A program made the position numbers and the translations under genes. A stretch of 64,000 bases of DNA from Leucaena leucocephala (lineage: Eukaryota > Streptophyta > Magnoliopsida > Fabales > Fabaceae): contig CM073535.1 in the NCBI GenBank assembly GCA_037074615.1, positions 12,191,001 to 12,255,000 on the forward strand. The letters are read 5' to 3'. Each line of letters begins with the position of its first letter. The first letter of the stretch is position 1. The notes below the pieces were generated by a model. That model did no database searches. It saw only the letters and a program-made list of their open reading frames with translations, and had not been told where the DNA came from. Shown here in pieces: positions 10,385 through 21,567 of this stretch.

Positions 10385-11001
10385 TGTAACATCCTTACTT
10401 TCATACGTATTAGGGACCAACCAGTAGCATTTAGAACCACTTACAAGACCTTGGAAGTCCATTAGCCAAATCTGGAATTTTACCCTTTCTCGGGTTACTG
10501 TTCATATGGTATCCCAGATTACGCAACGAACTTCGAATAATCATAACTAATTCTAGAAAACTCAAAATGAAGTGGTTCAAAGAGCTACTTGAAGATAACA
10601 TATTGAAATTTAAGGGAAAAATAATTTCTAGACCAAATGATTAGCCAATTAATACAGTTTATTCGCCAAATTTACTGTTAATTTGGTCAAAAATCCTGGA
10701 AACAGATTTTGGTCCCCTAATTTCAAAAATCAGTTCTCTTTGTACAGAAATCCAAATAAAGCATTCTTGCTATCAAAACGAATCTTGGAATGTCATCTAA
10801 ATGCATGTAAAATGTCATACATTTATTCCATCATTTACTATTTTTCATTACATCATGACTATCATTGCTTATATTGGTCATACAGCAACATTACACATTC
10901 ACATAACATATATACTATCCAATCCCTAGCTTTTCTTCATGCTTCATCATCCTCTTTCATCATTCATAAACCTATGGGATTGGGATTATCTGGAAAGGGA
11001 T

Positions 11002-11021
11002 GAGATTTTGGGGGAAATCTT
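11002..11021. other. Conserved LTR hairpin, family A
   Basis: GAGATTT and AAATCTT flank a short G-rich loop, with the final pair weakened. The corresponding hairpin is nearly perfect in other copies. Confidence 0.5.
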
Positions 11022-12123
11022 AGTAGCAAACGATACTAAACAATGCATGCATTAATGTAACTACTTGTGCGTGCTTGTGAAAGTGTTACTATTGTGTCAT
11101 ATGCATGCTTCCATGTTACATATGACATACAATTGGCCAAAGTAAACATATAAACAGAGCTTCATACATAAGTACATAGGCAACACAATTCAATCAAGCC
11201 ATAGCACAATCAAGCATAACATTCAATGCATACAAGTTTAGGATAAGTTTACTACCTTGAACACTTGACCTTCTTTCACCTTAACTTGCTTCTTTCTTCT
11301 CACTTTCCTTGAACACGTGGCTGCCTCTCTTGGAGCATGCCAATCAATTCCTAACATCACATAATCATTCATTAATCACAATCTATCTTCCTTGAGCATT
11401 AAACTCACTTTAACTAACATAACTTCTTCTTGAACATTAAGTCCATTAACTTTCCTTAATCTTAACCAATGGACTTGGTCTTTGAATCAATTGATGCCTT
11501 GCCTTTACCCTACACAATTTTATCTTTTGAATATATTTATGAGCTTAGAATCATGAACTTCCAGCTCCTTCGTCACATGCTGTACAGAACTAAAATTGCA
11601 GTTAATTCTTTCAAAAATTCTCATTTTGATTCCAATGCTTCCCATACTTGTTTCTCTACTTTATCCCACACAACTTTTCATTCTAAAACCATTGGAAGCA
11701 TAAAAAACGTGAAATTCCAATCACTGTTCATGCGAGTGAACAGTAATAGAGAAGGATTTCAAAAAATAAAATCTTGGAATTTCAATGCTTCCAAGGTTCA
11801 AAACATTTCCAATCCTACACAAAATCATCATCTAAATTCAATGGAAGCATTAAATCATTGAAATTCCATTCCCATCCCTCATTAACAGTGCATACCGAAA
11901 AGGTTCCATTAAGGCAAAGTCAAGAATATCAACTTGATTCAACAACCAATCTCTTAATTAGCTTGTTTAAGCTTCAATCATATGTTTCTAACTTTAATTT
12001 CTTCTTTCCCCTTTCATCTAAGGTTGTTGGGCAGCACAACCCCTTAGAGAAAACTCAACTTTTCTCCCATAAAAACCCTAAGTTAAAGCTCCCAAATCAA
12101 AGGAAAATAGGCTATGATAGATT

Positions 12124-12129
12124 GCTTAC
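12124..12129 (-). promoter_or_regulatory. Possible splice donor in the LTR leader
   Basis: The minus strand reads AAAGGTAAGCAATC, close to the plant donor consensus AG|GTAAG. The motif is kept at 23299-23304, 47705-47710 and 27028-27033, each about 110-140 bases downstream of the TATA box. Splicing is not proven. Confidence 0.35.
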
Positions 12130-12250
12130 CTTTAATCTCTAGCTTGCTTGAACTTTGGAACCTTGAATTTTCTTTGTCTTGGCTTGAGTTTTCATTTTGC
12201 AAGAGTTTCCCCAAGGTATCACAAGGCCACGGTTTTGGGCAGAATGAGGG

Positions 12251-12261
12251 GGTATTTATAG
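12251..12261 (-). promoter_or_regulatory. Family-A LTR TATA box
   Basis: The minus strand reads CTATAAATACC. The same box occupies the same LTR position at 47833-47842, and a decayed one at 23428-23436. Confidence 0.7.
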
Positions 12262-13689
12262 CCAAAATCCAAGAAAAATCAATGGCTAAGATTGATTTGG
12301 TTACTATTTGATCTAAAGGCTCATATTTAATCTTGGATTTTACTTTTTCATAAAAGAATAATTATGACATCATGTGGGACAGCTCATGGGACACCTAAGA
12401 GGGCTAGGTGGCGTGCTCATAGTGTAAGGAAGCTTTTGAAAAAATTTCAGTCTAATCCGGTACCGATTGGAGCAGTTTCACAACAACCAGACTGTTTTCT
12501 TTTCCGAATTTTTTATAATATACCAGTATATGTATTCTATCCTAGAAATCAATATCTAGGCTTCTCATATCATTGACATTGATATACTAAATATTTATCT
12601 GCCATTCATTCCTTGAGAAATGACCAAAATACCCTTGGTGTCCTTTCTTACACTATATTTACTCTAAGGGCATAATCGTCATTTCACCCCTCTTTGCCCT
12701 ATCTCAGAGCATATACTGACTCTAAATAATCATATTTATGCTATAGGCCACGTGTTTGGCCTATCCATAATGATCAAAATGTCCTCCATCCATCACTAGT
12801 ACAATATGGGCATCCAGGGGCATTTTGGTAATTTCGCACTTTTCCTAGACACTGGCCCCTTCTACTGATGATCTGGTACCCTAGGTTTTGGGCTCTTCTT
12901 CACGCATCATGGGCCTATATACGAGGTCATCTGATCTCATTCTATCTTAGCTTACATATCGATAAATTCTATTATCGGATCACGGGTGTTATCAAACTCC
13001 CGTCAAAATTCCCTAATATGTGAATAACTTTTTATACAGAACTTCTTCCGAGATTCCATCAGATTCATAACATCTGACACTGTAGGCCACACTTTCTTGT
13101 AATTCCCCTACTTATATCTGATGTCCATGGAATCTGATAAAAATTCAGATAACTTTTAGACTATCAAATAATTTTCTACTGTCTGGAGCCCTAATAAAAT
13201 TTATGTATCATGCCAAATTAACTAGCGCAACTTCCTCTATTTACTGATGGAATGTGGGACTGAAAAACTTATGGGTAGTTATAATGCTTTCTGGGCTGAT
13301 CTTTCTATAATTACAATTTTGCCCTTGAACTTTTTACTTATTTACATTTAAGTCCCTTAACTTTTGGAAATTACCACTTTTGGCCCAAATCTTGTTTCTA
13401 CTTTCACTTGTTGCCTTTAACCTTCTCTACTTTTCATGTTAGTCCTTCTCTTCCTTAAAGAATCATCTAACCTTTATTATTTCTTCTGATATTCATCATA
13501 ATCCTTTCCAAACCTCTTTCCACTATCAGTACTATACGGATAGGGAAAAATTAGGATATGACACTTTATATATCCGCAATTCTTCATGTCTTTACTATGA
13601 TCATTCTTCTATTCTGAATCAACTCAATCAGAGTTGAACTCCAGTTCATTCTATTACTGACTTTCTTGCTATGCATCTATTTACATATG

Positions 13690-13760
13690 GACTTCTCACC
13701 ATACTAAACTTGTGAGTAGTGTCCATTTCTTTCATATTAAACTCTCTCATATACTACTAT
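13690..13760 (-). pseudogene. Integrase-like relic
   Basis: Plus-strand text here (actaaacttgtgagtagtg, then tccatttcttt) parallels 2305-2345 of the gypsy element, which encodes the integrase segment around EEMGTTLRFS. The match is short and full of breaks. The placement at the 3' side of a minus-strand element is right, but the call is weak. Confidence 0.4.
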
Positions 13761-13952
13761 ACTCTAGAGTTTCTGTTAATGATTCATCATACTTCTTAGA
13801 GCAATTACTTATTGCTCATATGGGTACCTAGCGGAATTCTCTAAACATCCGCAAAACTTTTTCTCTCATTTTCATATTATCATACTTCTCATCACCTTTA
13901 ATAACTCATCATATTATAGAGAGAGGATTTATGTCAGATCTAACATGCATAT

Positions 13953-14050
13953 AGGAGTACATAGGAGCACGTAGGACTTATGTTAGAGAGAGGACTAATT
14001 TTCGTTGCTTTACTACTAAATAGGAGCACATAGGAGCATATAGGAGCACA
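13953..14050. repeat. Cluster of ATAGGAGCAC-like short repeats
   Basis: The words ataggagtac, ataggagcac and ataggagcat recur five times within about 100 bases. They are part of the repetitive non-coding internal region. Confidence 0.6.
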
Positions 14051-14114
14051 TACTCTAATATGCATATTGCCTGACCAACATATTACAGGACTACATACCT
14101 GCCCATGAATGCAA

Positions 14115-14224
14115 AGCTCTAACATCGGAGCTCAAGCATTCCTTTTCTTAATATGCACAGCTCTAACATTCGGATCTTGCATAGCTCTAACACTCAGAGC
14201 TTACACTGCTCTAACATTCAGAGC
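14115..14224. repeat. Cluster of GCTC-loop-GAGC mini-hairpins
   Basis: Three clear hairpins share a TAACAT/TAACAC loop: AGCTC (14115-14119) with GAGCT (14128-14132); AGCTC (14183-14187) with GAGCT (14197-14201); GCTC (14208-14211) with GAGC (14221-14224). A fourth, decayed copy begins at 14159. Confidence 0.7.
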
Positions 14225-16527
14225 TTTAGCATATTCTATAAACATAACATAATACCTGGCATTTCACGCAAGGAGTGAAAGCTCTCACTTGCTCCTTCAT
14301 CTGTAAATTATCATTCAAACATCTTATCCCTTTCAAAAATAGGGCCTCTCAATCTATTTATAAGGCTAGCTATAAAGCAACTTCATATCATACATCTCAA
14401 TACATATTTCTCATAACATATCTCATTACGTACTCTTCACAGCATTTCTCATTTCGTATCTTTCATGCCATAACATGGCATATCTAGCCAAATCTGGCTA
14501 TATCATAGTCTATCTTTCAAATCTATTTCATTTGGACTTGACATAAGGGTTATAGTCTCTTACTATTCATAACCCCTTTCTAGCTTTTCATAGCTTTTTC
14601 TATCATTTTACATAGCTTTGTGCATATATGCTAATTTCTATGGCATTTCTATCTTTTTCTATCACTTCCCAGGAGGTCACCCATCATTAGGCTACTATTG
14701 TCTGAGCACGCTTAACTGAAAAGTGTATATCTAAATCTAAAGGACTGGCGCTAATAGGCTCCAATCCTGGTACTTTACTATCTTAGACATATGTTATACT
14801 ATCTCTCGTGTCTATTTGGCTTTCTAATCTCGTTATCCTCATCTAGAGGATCTATTTACCTTTTATTCTTATTCTTTGTAATCTTATTGTAAAGATCTCT
14901 TTATTCTCATTTGACCCTTTCTCATATCTTATGAAATATGCTTATAAATCCTTAGGACTTAGGACTAGCAACTTTAACTTTGATCACTTAGTTTTTGTAC
15001 GTGTAAGGAGATTCTGAGTTCAGTCCCTGATAATAAGGCTATCTAAAACTAGCATCATGGGTACTCTCTCTATTATGAGTTAAGTAACTTGTGAAGCTTC
15101 TATACCTTAACTTTTCCTTAGTATTCGTCCTTCCAAAGACATACTGTACTTATGGCTTAATATTTTCTTTCTCTAGGCTTGGTTTACTGAGACCTTCAGG
15201 ATCTACTGCGATCAATCGTAAGCCTCTTTAGGATCTAACTGTGACCCTAGAATTCTTTTCTCTAAGAGCCACACTAGGAACTAACTGCAATCCTCCAGAG
15301 TCTACTACAATTCTGTTGTATTGTATTCTCATCTCTGGAAGACCTAAACCAGCAGACAAAGTTATAAGGTTAGTCACTTCCAAATAGTTGTTAAATCAAC
15401 AAATAATTCCCCAAGAATGATCACAGAAGCCAAGATTATCTATTAGGACTTTACTCATTTACTCTACCACTCAGGAATTTATCATATCATTCTCATCTTT
15501 TATAACTTTATTATATCCATTACTGTAGAGAGCTACACAGGCTCTACCATGCACATATCTATCATTATCTATCCATCTTATCAGAGGGACCTTACTCTAT
15601 ATGAGTTATACTATCCCATCTCTTGGTTTTATTTTAAAAGCAATCTTACTATATTGCAAGAGTAATCTAGCTCTATTGTAAAAACATTAACTCATATTAT
15701 TTAAAAATTGTTCTTTCTTAGATCCACATCATCTTTCATAACTATATCTCCTTTCCTTTCATATTCATAGCATATCATGCATATATCTTATCCCTACTGA
15801 AGTGATATGTCCTGAGTACTGTAATCATTTACCTATAAATTCACTATTAATCTTTCATCTTTCATCTCATTCTCTATCCCATTGATTATCATTGTCTAAT
15901 CATAAAGTCTCATTCCATTCTTTGGTAATTAACTGGCTAACTATTTTGTTCATCACTTTTCTATTGCTCTATTATCACCAAGTTAAATTATTTAACTGCA
16001 TGTCGTAGGATATGGGAGCAATAAATTTTTCCAAAAATTTCTCATCATATCTACTCTACCCTGCGTTTAATGCAAAGGGGAGTATTCATTCATCATAGCA
16101 TACTCAACATGCATAATATGCAAGGAGATGCAATCATTGAAGCATTCTCTAACATGCATGTTATCATATGACAACTGCAAGGAGATGCAACTTCTCATCA
16201 TAACTTATGGCAACATAAGCCATATCATTATTACATAGTTTGCTCAACCATCCCTTATACTCATATTACAATTAAACAATTAACTAGGTAGACTTTAAAG
16301 TATTCTATCCCTTTGTCACCTTAACTACTTGGTCCTGATCATCTATCTAGGCATATGAGTCATTCACTTGTTTTACTTAGGCTACCACGTTACCCCTTAC
16401 TAGGGTATAGACTCAACCCTTCTTTACTCTTTCTTACATAGGAATATGGAAGTTACTTTATCTTTAAATATGTGGCTATCTTACTAGGTCATATTCATTC
16501 TTATCATAACATTTCTCATCGACCGTA

Positions 16528-16567
16528 AGACTTCTATGTCTCTAACCTGAAGGACTTCTGTGTCCTT
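16528..16567. repeat. Pair of mini-hairpins with the same loop and different stems
   Basis: AGAC (16528-16531) pairs with GTCT (16538-16541) around TTCTAT. AAGGAC (16550-16555) pairs with GTCCTT (16562-16567) around TTCTGT. The loops are nearly identical; the stems differ but stay complementary. Confidence 0.7.
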
Positions 16568-16719
16568 GGCCTCACCGTAATCTAGCAGTAATTTATAACT
16601 GAGTCAACTATTTCCTTTTAGCTAAATGAGGAAGTGCTTGTTCTTTATTCCATTTATACTTTTAAGTTTTCCCTTATCCTCCTGGATTATTAACAGGCAA
16701 GAGAATATCTCCTATTATG

Positions 16720-16880
16720 CCTTAACGTTCATGTGGATAAACTTAGCTAAGTATTCATCAAAGGGTTTCTCTTTCCTTTGCTCTAACCCTTAGCCTTACC
16801 CTCACCTCTATATAATTAAGAGGAATGCTTCTTTCAAACTTCTTTAAGAAAACTTCTCAAGTGAGCGAATCACTCTCCAT
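16720..16880 (-). pseudogene. Gag relic of the family-A element
   Basis: The plus-strand phrase aagtattcatcaaagg and the following CT-rich text parallel 5440-5560 of the gypsy element, which encodes the Gag part around EAFDEYLAKF and EQFYEKYFPQS. The strand agrees (minus). Many substitutions and indels remove any open frame. It shows that the non-coding internal region descends from a coding gypsy element. Confidence 0.5.
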
Positions 16881-17675
16881 CTTGTATGGAGTGACTTCTG
16901 TATCTTTACTATCTTTTAACTATTTATGTATGTCAGTCTTAGTCTGCTCTTGACTGGACTGTGTTTCCTCCTGGTCTGTCTTTAGATCCTGACTAATTTA
17001 AGTCACTTGGATCTCATTCATCACCTAGCATTACTATTTATATTCTCTAGGGCAGAGCGTTAGGTTACTATCTCTTCGTGATGGAATCCCTCTACTTTAG
17101 GAACATTAACCTTCTATCTATTAGCCATCACGTCTTTATCCTTAAGACATGTATTAGATCAATCTTAGGCAAGTCTCATTTTAACTTCTCATTATTCTTT
17201 TCTGTAAAGACTAGCTGCAGAAAGTCTTTCATACTGTAGATCAACTCCAGATGATAATATGGGGGATATACTTCTGAACCTCTTATTAAACTGATCTTCT
17301 GTATCTTAGTGCTTCGTATTGTTTAACTTGCCTACACTATGTGCTAAACCTCTAACTGATAACCTTCAGTGAGGTCAACATCTTCAAAGTCAATTAAGAC
17401 TCAGTTATGTCTATACATCATAATCACATTAAAAAGGGAACATATTCACATACATGTTCAACCAACAATCATTTCATTATATCACACAAAACTTCATATT
17501 TCATGCCACCATAACATTTGTACATACATTACATTTATGTCAATTACATATTAAGGGTACATTATAACTACTATACATCTGAGTAAGTACTTTACTTTAC
17601 ACTTTACATATTTACATTACCCCTTATCTCCTTCTACATTCTTTTCTAGGAAATCATAGACTGTACATACTTCTG

Positions 17676-17874
17676 TGAAACATCCTCTTACTTATTCTCT
17701 ATGCCCACAGGGACTTTTACTATTTACGCTTTAGTCCCTAAATTTTCACTTTCTTGCAATTTAGTCCCTGAACATCATATGTATACTTCTGGGACTCTTG
17801 AACAATAGGGTCTAGTAACCTACCTTTTTTAGGCTACATACTAGGCTTCTAGGCCTAAAAAATGGGATATGACA
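17676..17874 (-). repeat. 3' LTR of the short-LTR element
   Basis: It runs from TGAAACATCC to GGATATGACA, 199 bases. Text from about 17706 on matches the last about 190 bases of the family-B LTR (50405-50590). It has no TATA box or GA-rich leader. Confidence 0.88.
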
Positions 17875-17888
17875 TTTCTCCTCCCCTT
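17875..17888 (-). other. Polypurine tract of the short-LTR element
   Basis: The minus strand reads AAGGGGAGGAGAAA right next to the LTR terminus TGTCATATCC, closely matching the tract at 1479-1491. Confidence 0.8.
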
Positions 17889-18873
17889 AAAATAAATTTC
17901 GTCCTTGAAATTTGAGGGTCAAACCTCTGTTGATTGTTTTATGAATAGTTTTCTCTTAGGAGAATGTCCCTTTCATTTCATAACATTTTCTTGACTTTCT
18001 TAGTTCTTCTTAACCTTTCTAACTATCTCACATAACTTCATGTATCTATGCCAAACTTTTGTGGTATTTACACCTTTTCTCATATAACTATGTTCTATCT
18101 TTACTTTATCTCAGACCCTCTTCTCTGGGTCTTACTAGCCTTTTAATTTCTTTATCCTTATCTGAAAGATCTATCTACTCATACTTTTCCATTCTCAAAA
18201 CATATGGGGTTATCTTCTCTATTCCTCAGGCATACTTTTACAAAACTTTTTGAATATCAACACTCATACTTGAACTTGGACTCCATCTTCATAAGGTTAA
18301 ACTAAGCTAGGTCTATATAATATAGGCTATAAATAAGTTTTCTAGATGAGTTAATCAACTCGTGAAGCTTCCTTACCTTAACTTTGTCTTTGGTACTCAT
18401 CTTTCCAGAGAGATATTGTACTGTTGTCATTTCTTCATGGCTCCTTACTTTCCTTAGGCTAGGTCTAACTGTGACCTCAGGATCTAACTGCGATCAACCT
18501 TAAGCCTCTTTAGAATCTAACTATGACTCTGAAGCTTTTAGGATCTAGCAGTGACCCATGAGCCATGCTAGGATCTAACTGCGACCCTCCAGAATACTCT
18601 GTGATTCTTTTGTACTATATCATCGTCTCTAAAAGATCTCATCCAACAGACTAAGTTATAAGGTTAACTGCTTCTACTTGTTGACAACTTAATAAAAAAA
18701 TTTAAAATACATTCAGTAGCCCATATATTTACCAAGACTTTACTTATTTTCCTTCTTACTCAGTAGTTCCTTCTCATCTTTCTTACTCTATTATGGATTA
18801 CCAATTATGGTCTAACCACTTGCCATTGCATTTTGTTACAATGGCCTCATCATAACGTCTTATTTCCATCTGT

Positions 18874-19027
18874 GCTCTAACTGCGAGCCATTTAAACTAT
18901 GCTCTAACTGCGAGCAATATGTCAGATCTAACTCTTATCTGAAGAGTGATCTGAACTCATATGAATCTAACTCTATCTTAGAGCCACCTGTTTCATATCC
19001 AACTCTTGTCTGAAGAGTGATATGAAA
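18874..19027. repeat. Array of covarying mini-hairpins
   Basis: Four hairpins lie in tandem: GCTC/GAGC at 18874-18888; TGCTC/GAGCA at 18900-18916 (both with loop TAACTGC); 18922-18954 with outer stem TCAGATC/GATCTGA; 18991-19027 with outer stem TTTCATATC/GATATGAAA. The last two share the inner stem ACTCTT/AAGAGT and the loop RTCTG, yet have different, perfectly complementary outer stems. Confidence 0.85.
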
Positions 19028-20316
19028 TCAATATCTGTACTACTATCTCTTACTCTTTCTGTATACCATTTCTTTTAATAGAGTTATAACACTACCACCT
19101 TCTTGGTACTTGCTGTAACCCTAACATAAGAAATGGCCCTGAGTACTATATTCATAAGTCTGTAGAAATACTTGAGTAACCCAATCATGTTGTAACAACT
19201 GTCTCACTTACTGAGACTATCTCTCATTCTGGGTACATTCTTATTGCGTGTTGTATGGTATGGGAGCAACATAACTTTCTTATCATAAACTCTACCCTGC
19301 ATGTACTGCATGAGGGGAGTATTCATAGAATACTCTAACATGCGTGTCATCATATGACAACTGCAAGGAGATGCAACTATTCATCATAACTCATGGTAAC
19401 ATAAGTCATATCATCATCACATAAATTTGCTCAATCATCCATCATACGTACACTGCAATTGAATAATTAACTAAACTTTAGAACATTCTTTCCTCTATCA
19501 CATCATCTGCCAGGTCCCAAACATTCATTTATGAACTTGAAATAACTACTCATTTAACTTAGGCTACCACATTACCCTCTTACTAGGGTAAAGACTTAAC
19601 CCTTCATTACCCTTTCTTACATAGGGAATAGGGGAGTCACTTTATCTTTGAAACTATGGCTACCTTTCTCTCTTTATACATCATAAACTTTTTTTTCTTG
19701 ATCCTGACGAACTTATGTCGTATGGATCTCATTCATCATCTATTACTTATGTTCTCTACGGTACTCTACCCTAGGTATGCTTGATTACTATTCTTTCATA
19801 TCTCAGTACTTTATACTATTTGGCTTGATTATGCTTTGTACCAATCCTCTAGTTGATTAACTACAACCAGGTTGGTACCTTTATTATCATCGCCACTGTA
19901 ACGTCTAGCAGCTTTCCTTGACTTGGGACTGGTCAGCTTCTCTATCCATAGAGGAAACTGCTCCCAGACATTATCCTGCATAGTCCAGCCACATCGTGCT
20001 AAGAAATACGAGACCTCGGCGATAACGGCTGACTAAGACTAACTGCTTCCTTAAAGATTACTCTATAAAGCTTGTAAGGTATGGGGGTACTGTTTTATCT
20101 ATCTGGGTGTCACTGTCTCTAAGTAGTGACCACTATCCCCATATCTTCTTCTGGGGGAGAACCTCTTAGTTTAAATCTCTAACTACACCAGAGTATCACT
20201 GAGCTAGAACTTTCTATTCTTGCTAGAATCTTATGCTCTGTGCCAGAACCCTTTGTTCTATACTAGAGCCCTTTTGATTCTATACCAAAACCTTATGCTC
20301 TGAGCCATAATCCTCT

Positions 20317-20328
20317 ACTTTGATACCA
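20317..20328 (-). other. Degenerate primer binding site of the short-LTR element
   Basis: The minus strand reads TGGTATCAAAGT, two changes from the initiator tRNA-Met site, three bases from the LTR start at 20332. Confidence 0.7.
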
Positions 20329-20331
20329 AAA

Positions 20332-20530
20332 TAAAACATCCTCTTACTTCTTCTTTATGCCCACAGGGACTTTTACTATTTACGCTTTAGTCCCTGAATT
20401 TTCACTTTCTTGCAGTTTAGTCCCTGAACATCATCTGTATACTTCTGGGACTCTTGAACAATAGGGTCCAGTAGCCTACCTTTTTCAGGCTACATACTAG
20501 GCTTCTAGGCCTAAAAATTGGGATATGACA
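20332..20530 (-). repeat. 5' LTR of the short-LTR element
   Basis: 199 bases, collinear with 17676-17874. The first two bases are TA instead of TG, probably a point change. It ends GGATATGACA followed by the TTCTG duplication. Confidence 0.88.
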
Positions 20531-20999
20531 TTCTGCACACAGAAGTGTCACTCCTATGTATCAGCCGGTGGATCCTTTACCAGATAGTCGCTTAGATCTA
20601 TATGCCATGTAGGGGTATATGGGAGTACTTGACTCACTACCATCGCATGCTAGTCTACTAGAGTATAAACTTGATTTAGGTTAAGGCCTTCCACTATGTA
20701 TCTGTTTATCATCCTTGCTACAACATTGAGGAAGTATAGGTAAACTAACTACTCTTGATTTCTACTTCTATCCATCCCCTGACCTAAATTGAGTAATTCA
20801 CTTTCACAGCTTTCTTGAGACTGATATAGTCAGCATTATCTGTCTTCAACAAAGAAAGATGGGGTTGACTAGGACCAGGAACATCACACTAATCTTTCTA
20901 TAAAAGGTCACATATTCCTAGACTTTGGGAATGGATAGAAACTGTCATAAACTCTGATTAGATGTCTGAAATAGGGGACTGTCATATATTACTTATAAT

Positions 21000-21410
21000 A
21001 ACTATGTCCTTAAACTCTGGTAGAGGAGGAATAATATCTGGTCTACCCATAATCTAGTACCAGTACTCAACTTCCTCAGCTATAATTTATCCTCTCATAG
21101 GAGGAATAAAGCTTACAACAGTGTTAGAGGGCACTCCAACAAACTCATACTGTGTAGAGTCACTAGACTCAACATCATCTGGTACATACACAGCATCAAG
21201 CTGAATCTCTACATGACCTCCAGACTATAGGTTTGAGTCTACAGAAACATCTATGGGACATTCTACTATAGACTTTCCTGATCGATCCCCTATACTCTTA
21301 TCTGAACTCTCTTCATTGTCTGAGGGATGATCAAAGTCTGGATGTATATTATCCTCGCATATCACTACTGGCTGGGGATCTCCTTTATTAACTGAAGCCT
21401 CTGACATAAC
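21000..21410 (-). pseudogene. ORF0-like acidic frame of family A, broken
   Basis: The open part 21225-21407 encodes a Ser/Asp/Glu-rich stretch (phrases SDNEESSDKS and VECPIDVSVDS). A TAG then interrupts it where the copy at 9819-10384 has CAG, so at least this stop is private to this copy. Downstream on the minus strand, phrases like YWYWIMGRPDIIPPL are shared with 9819-9955. Position (between primer site and gag) and acidic composition match ORF0 at 6191-6919, though I see no clear residue-level identity with it. Function unknown. Confidence 0.55.
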
Positions 21411-21552
21411 CTTATGAAATCACATATCTACTCCTGCAATATTTGCTTAATTAAGCAATGCTAACTATCTCAATACATACCCTAACTTAACAAAGTACTT
21501 ACTATTTAGAGTTAGGGTCTAGGAAATATCTTAAATCATACCAGAAACTTCC

Positions 21553-21564
21553 TCTCTGATACCA
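21553..21564 (-). other. Primer binding site of a family-A element
   Basis: The minus strand reads TGGTATCAGAGA, one mismatch from the initiator tRNA-Met site, three bases from the LTR start at 21568. Confidence 0.85.
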
Positions 21565-21567
21565 AAA

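Larger units (their letters stand above)
10385..13563 (-). repeat. Family-A LTR (3179 bp)
   Basis: It runs from TGTAACATCC to GGATATGACA. It matches 21568-24750 and the solo LTR 45784-49127 throughout. It contains a minus-strand TATA box at 12251-12261, a splice-donor-like GTAAGC at 12124-12129 and the LTR hairpin at 11002-11021. No protein is encoded; open frames here, such as 11469-11861, lie in non-coding LTR DNA. Confidence 0.9.
13564..17675 (-). mobile_element. Decayed, mostly non-coding internal region of a family-A element, part 1
   Basis: This is internal DNA between family-A LTRs 10385-13563 and 21568-24750, interrupted at 17676 by a short-LTR element. No open frame over about 70 codons exists. 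Weak relics in the expected order (integrase-like near 13690-13760, gag-like near 16720-16880) show it derives from a minus-strand gypsy element. Most of it is low-complexity AT-rich DNA full of short imperfect palindromes. This fits a LARD-like (large non-coding retrotransposon derivative) or heavily decayed element. The polypurine tract expected at 13564 is not visible. Confidence 0.6.
17676..20530 (-). mobile_element. Complete short-LTR non-autonomous retrotransposon (2855 bp)
   Basis: Two 199 bp LTRs (17676-17874 and 20332-20530) flank 2457 bases. The target site duplication is perfect: TTCTG at 17671-17675 and 20531-20535. A polypurine tract (17875-17888) and a primer-like site (20317-20328) give minus orientation. 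The LTRs differ at about 10 of 199 positions. No coding capacity is seen. The internal DNA resembles the surrounding family-A internal DNA and carries the same mini-hairpin types. The LTR appears to be the two ends of a family-B LTR with the middle deleted. It must be mobilised by proteins from another element. Confidence 0.88.
20536..21567 (-). mobile_element. Decayed internal region of a family-A element, part 2, with leader
   Basis: Continues the region broken at 17675. Its right part (20996-21567) repeats 9819-10384 and ends with the primer site at 21553-21564. Apart from the ORF0 relic, I see no coding content in 20536-20995. Confidence 0.6.
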
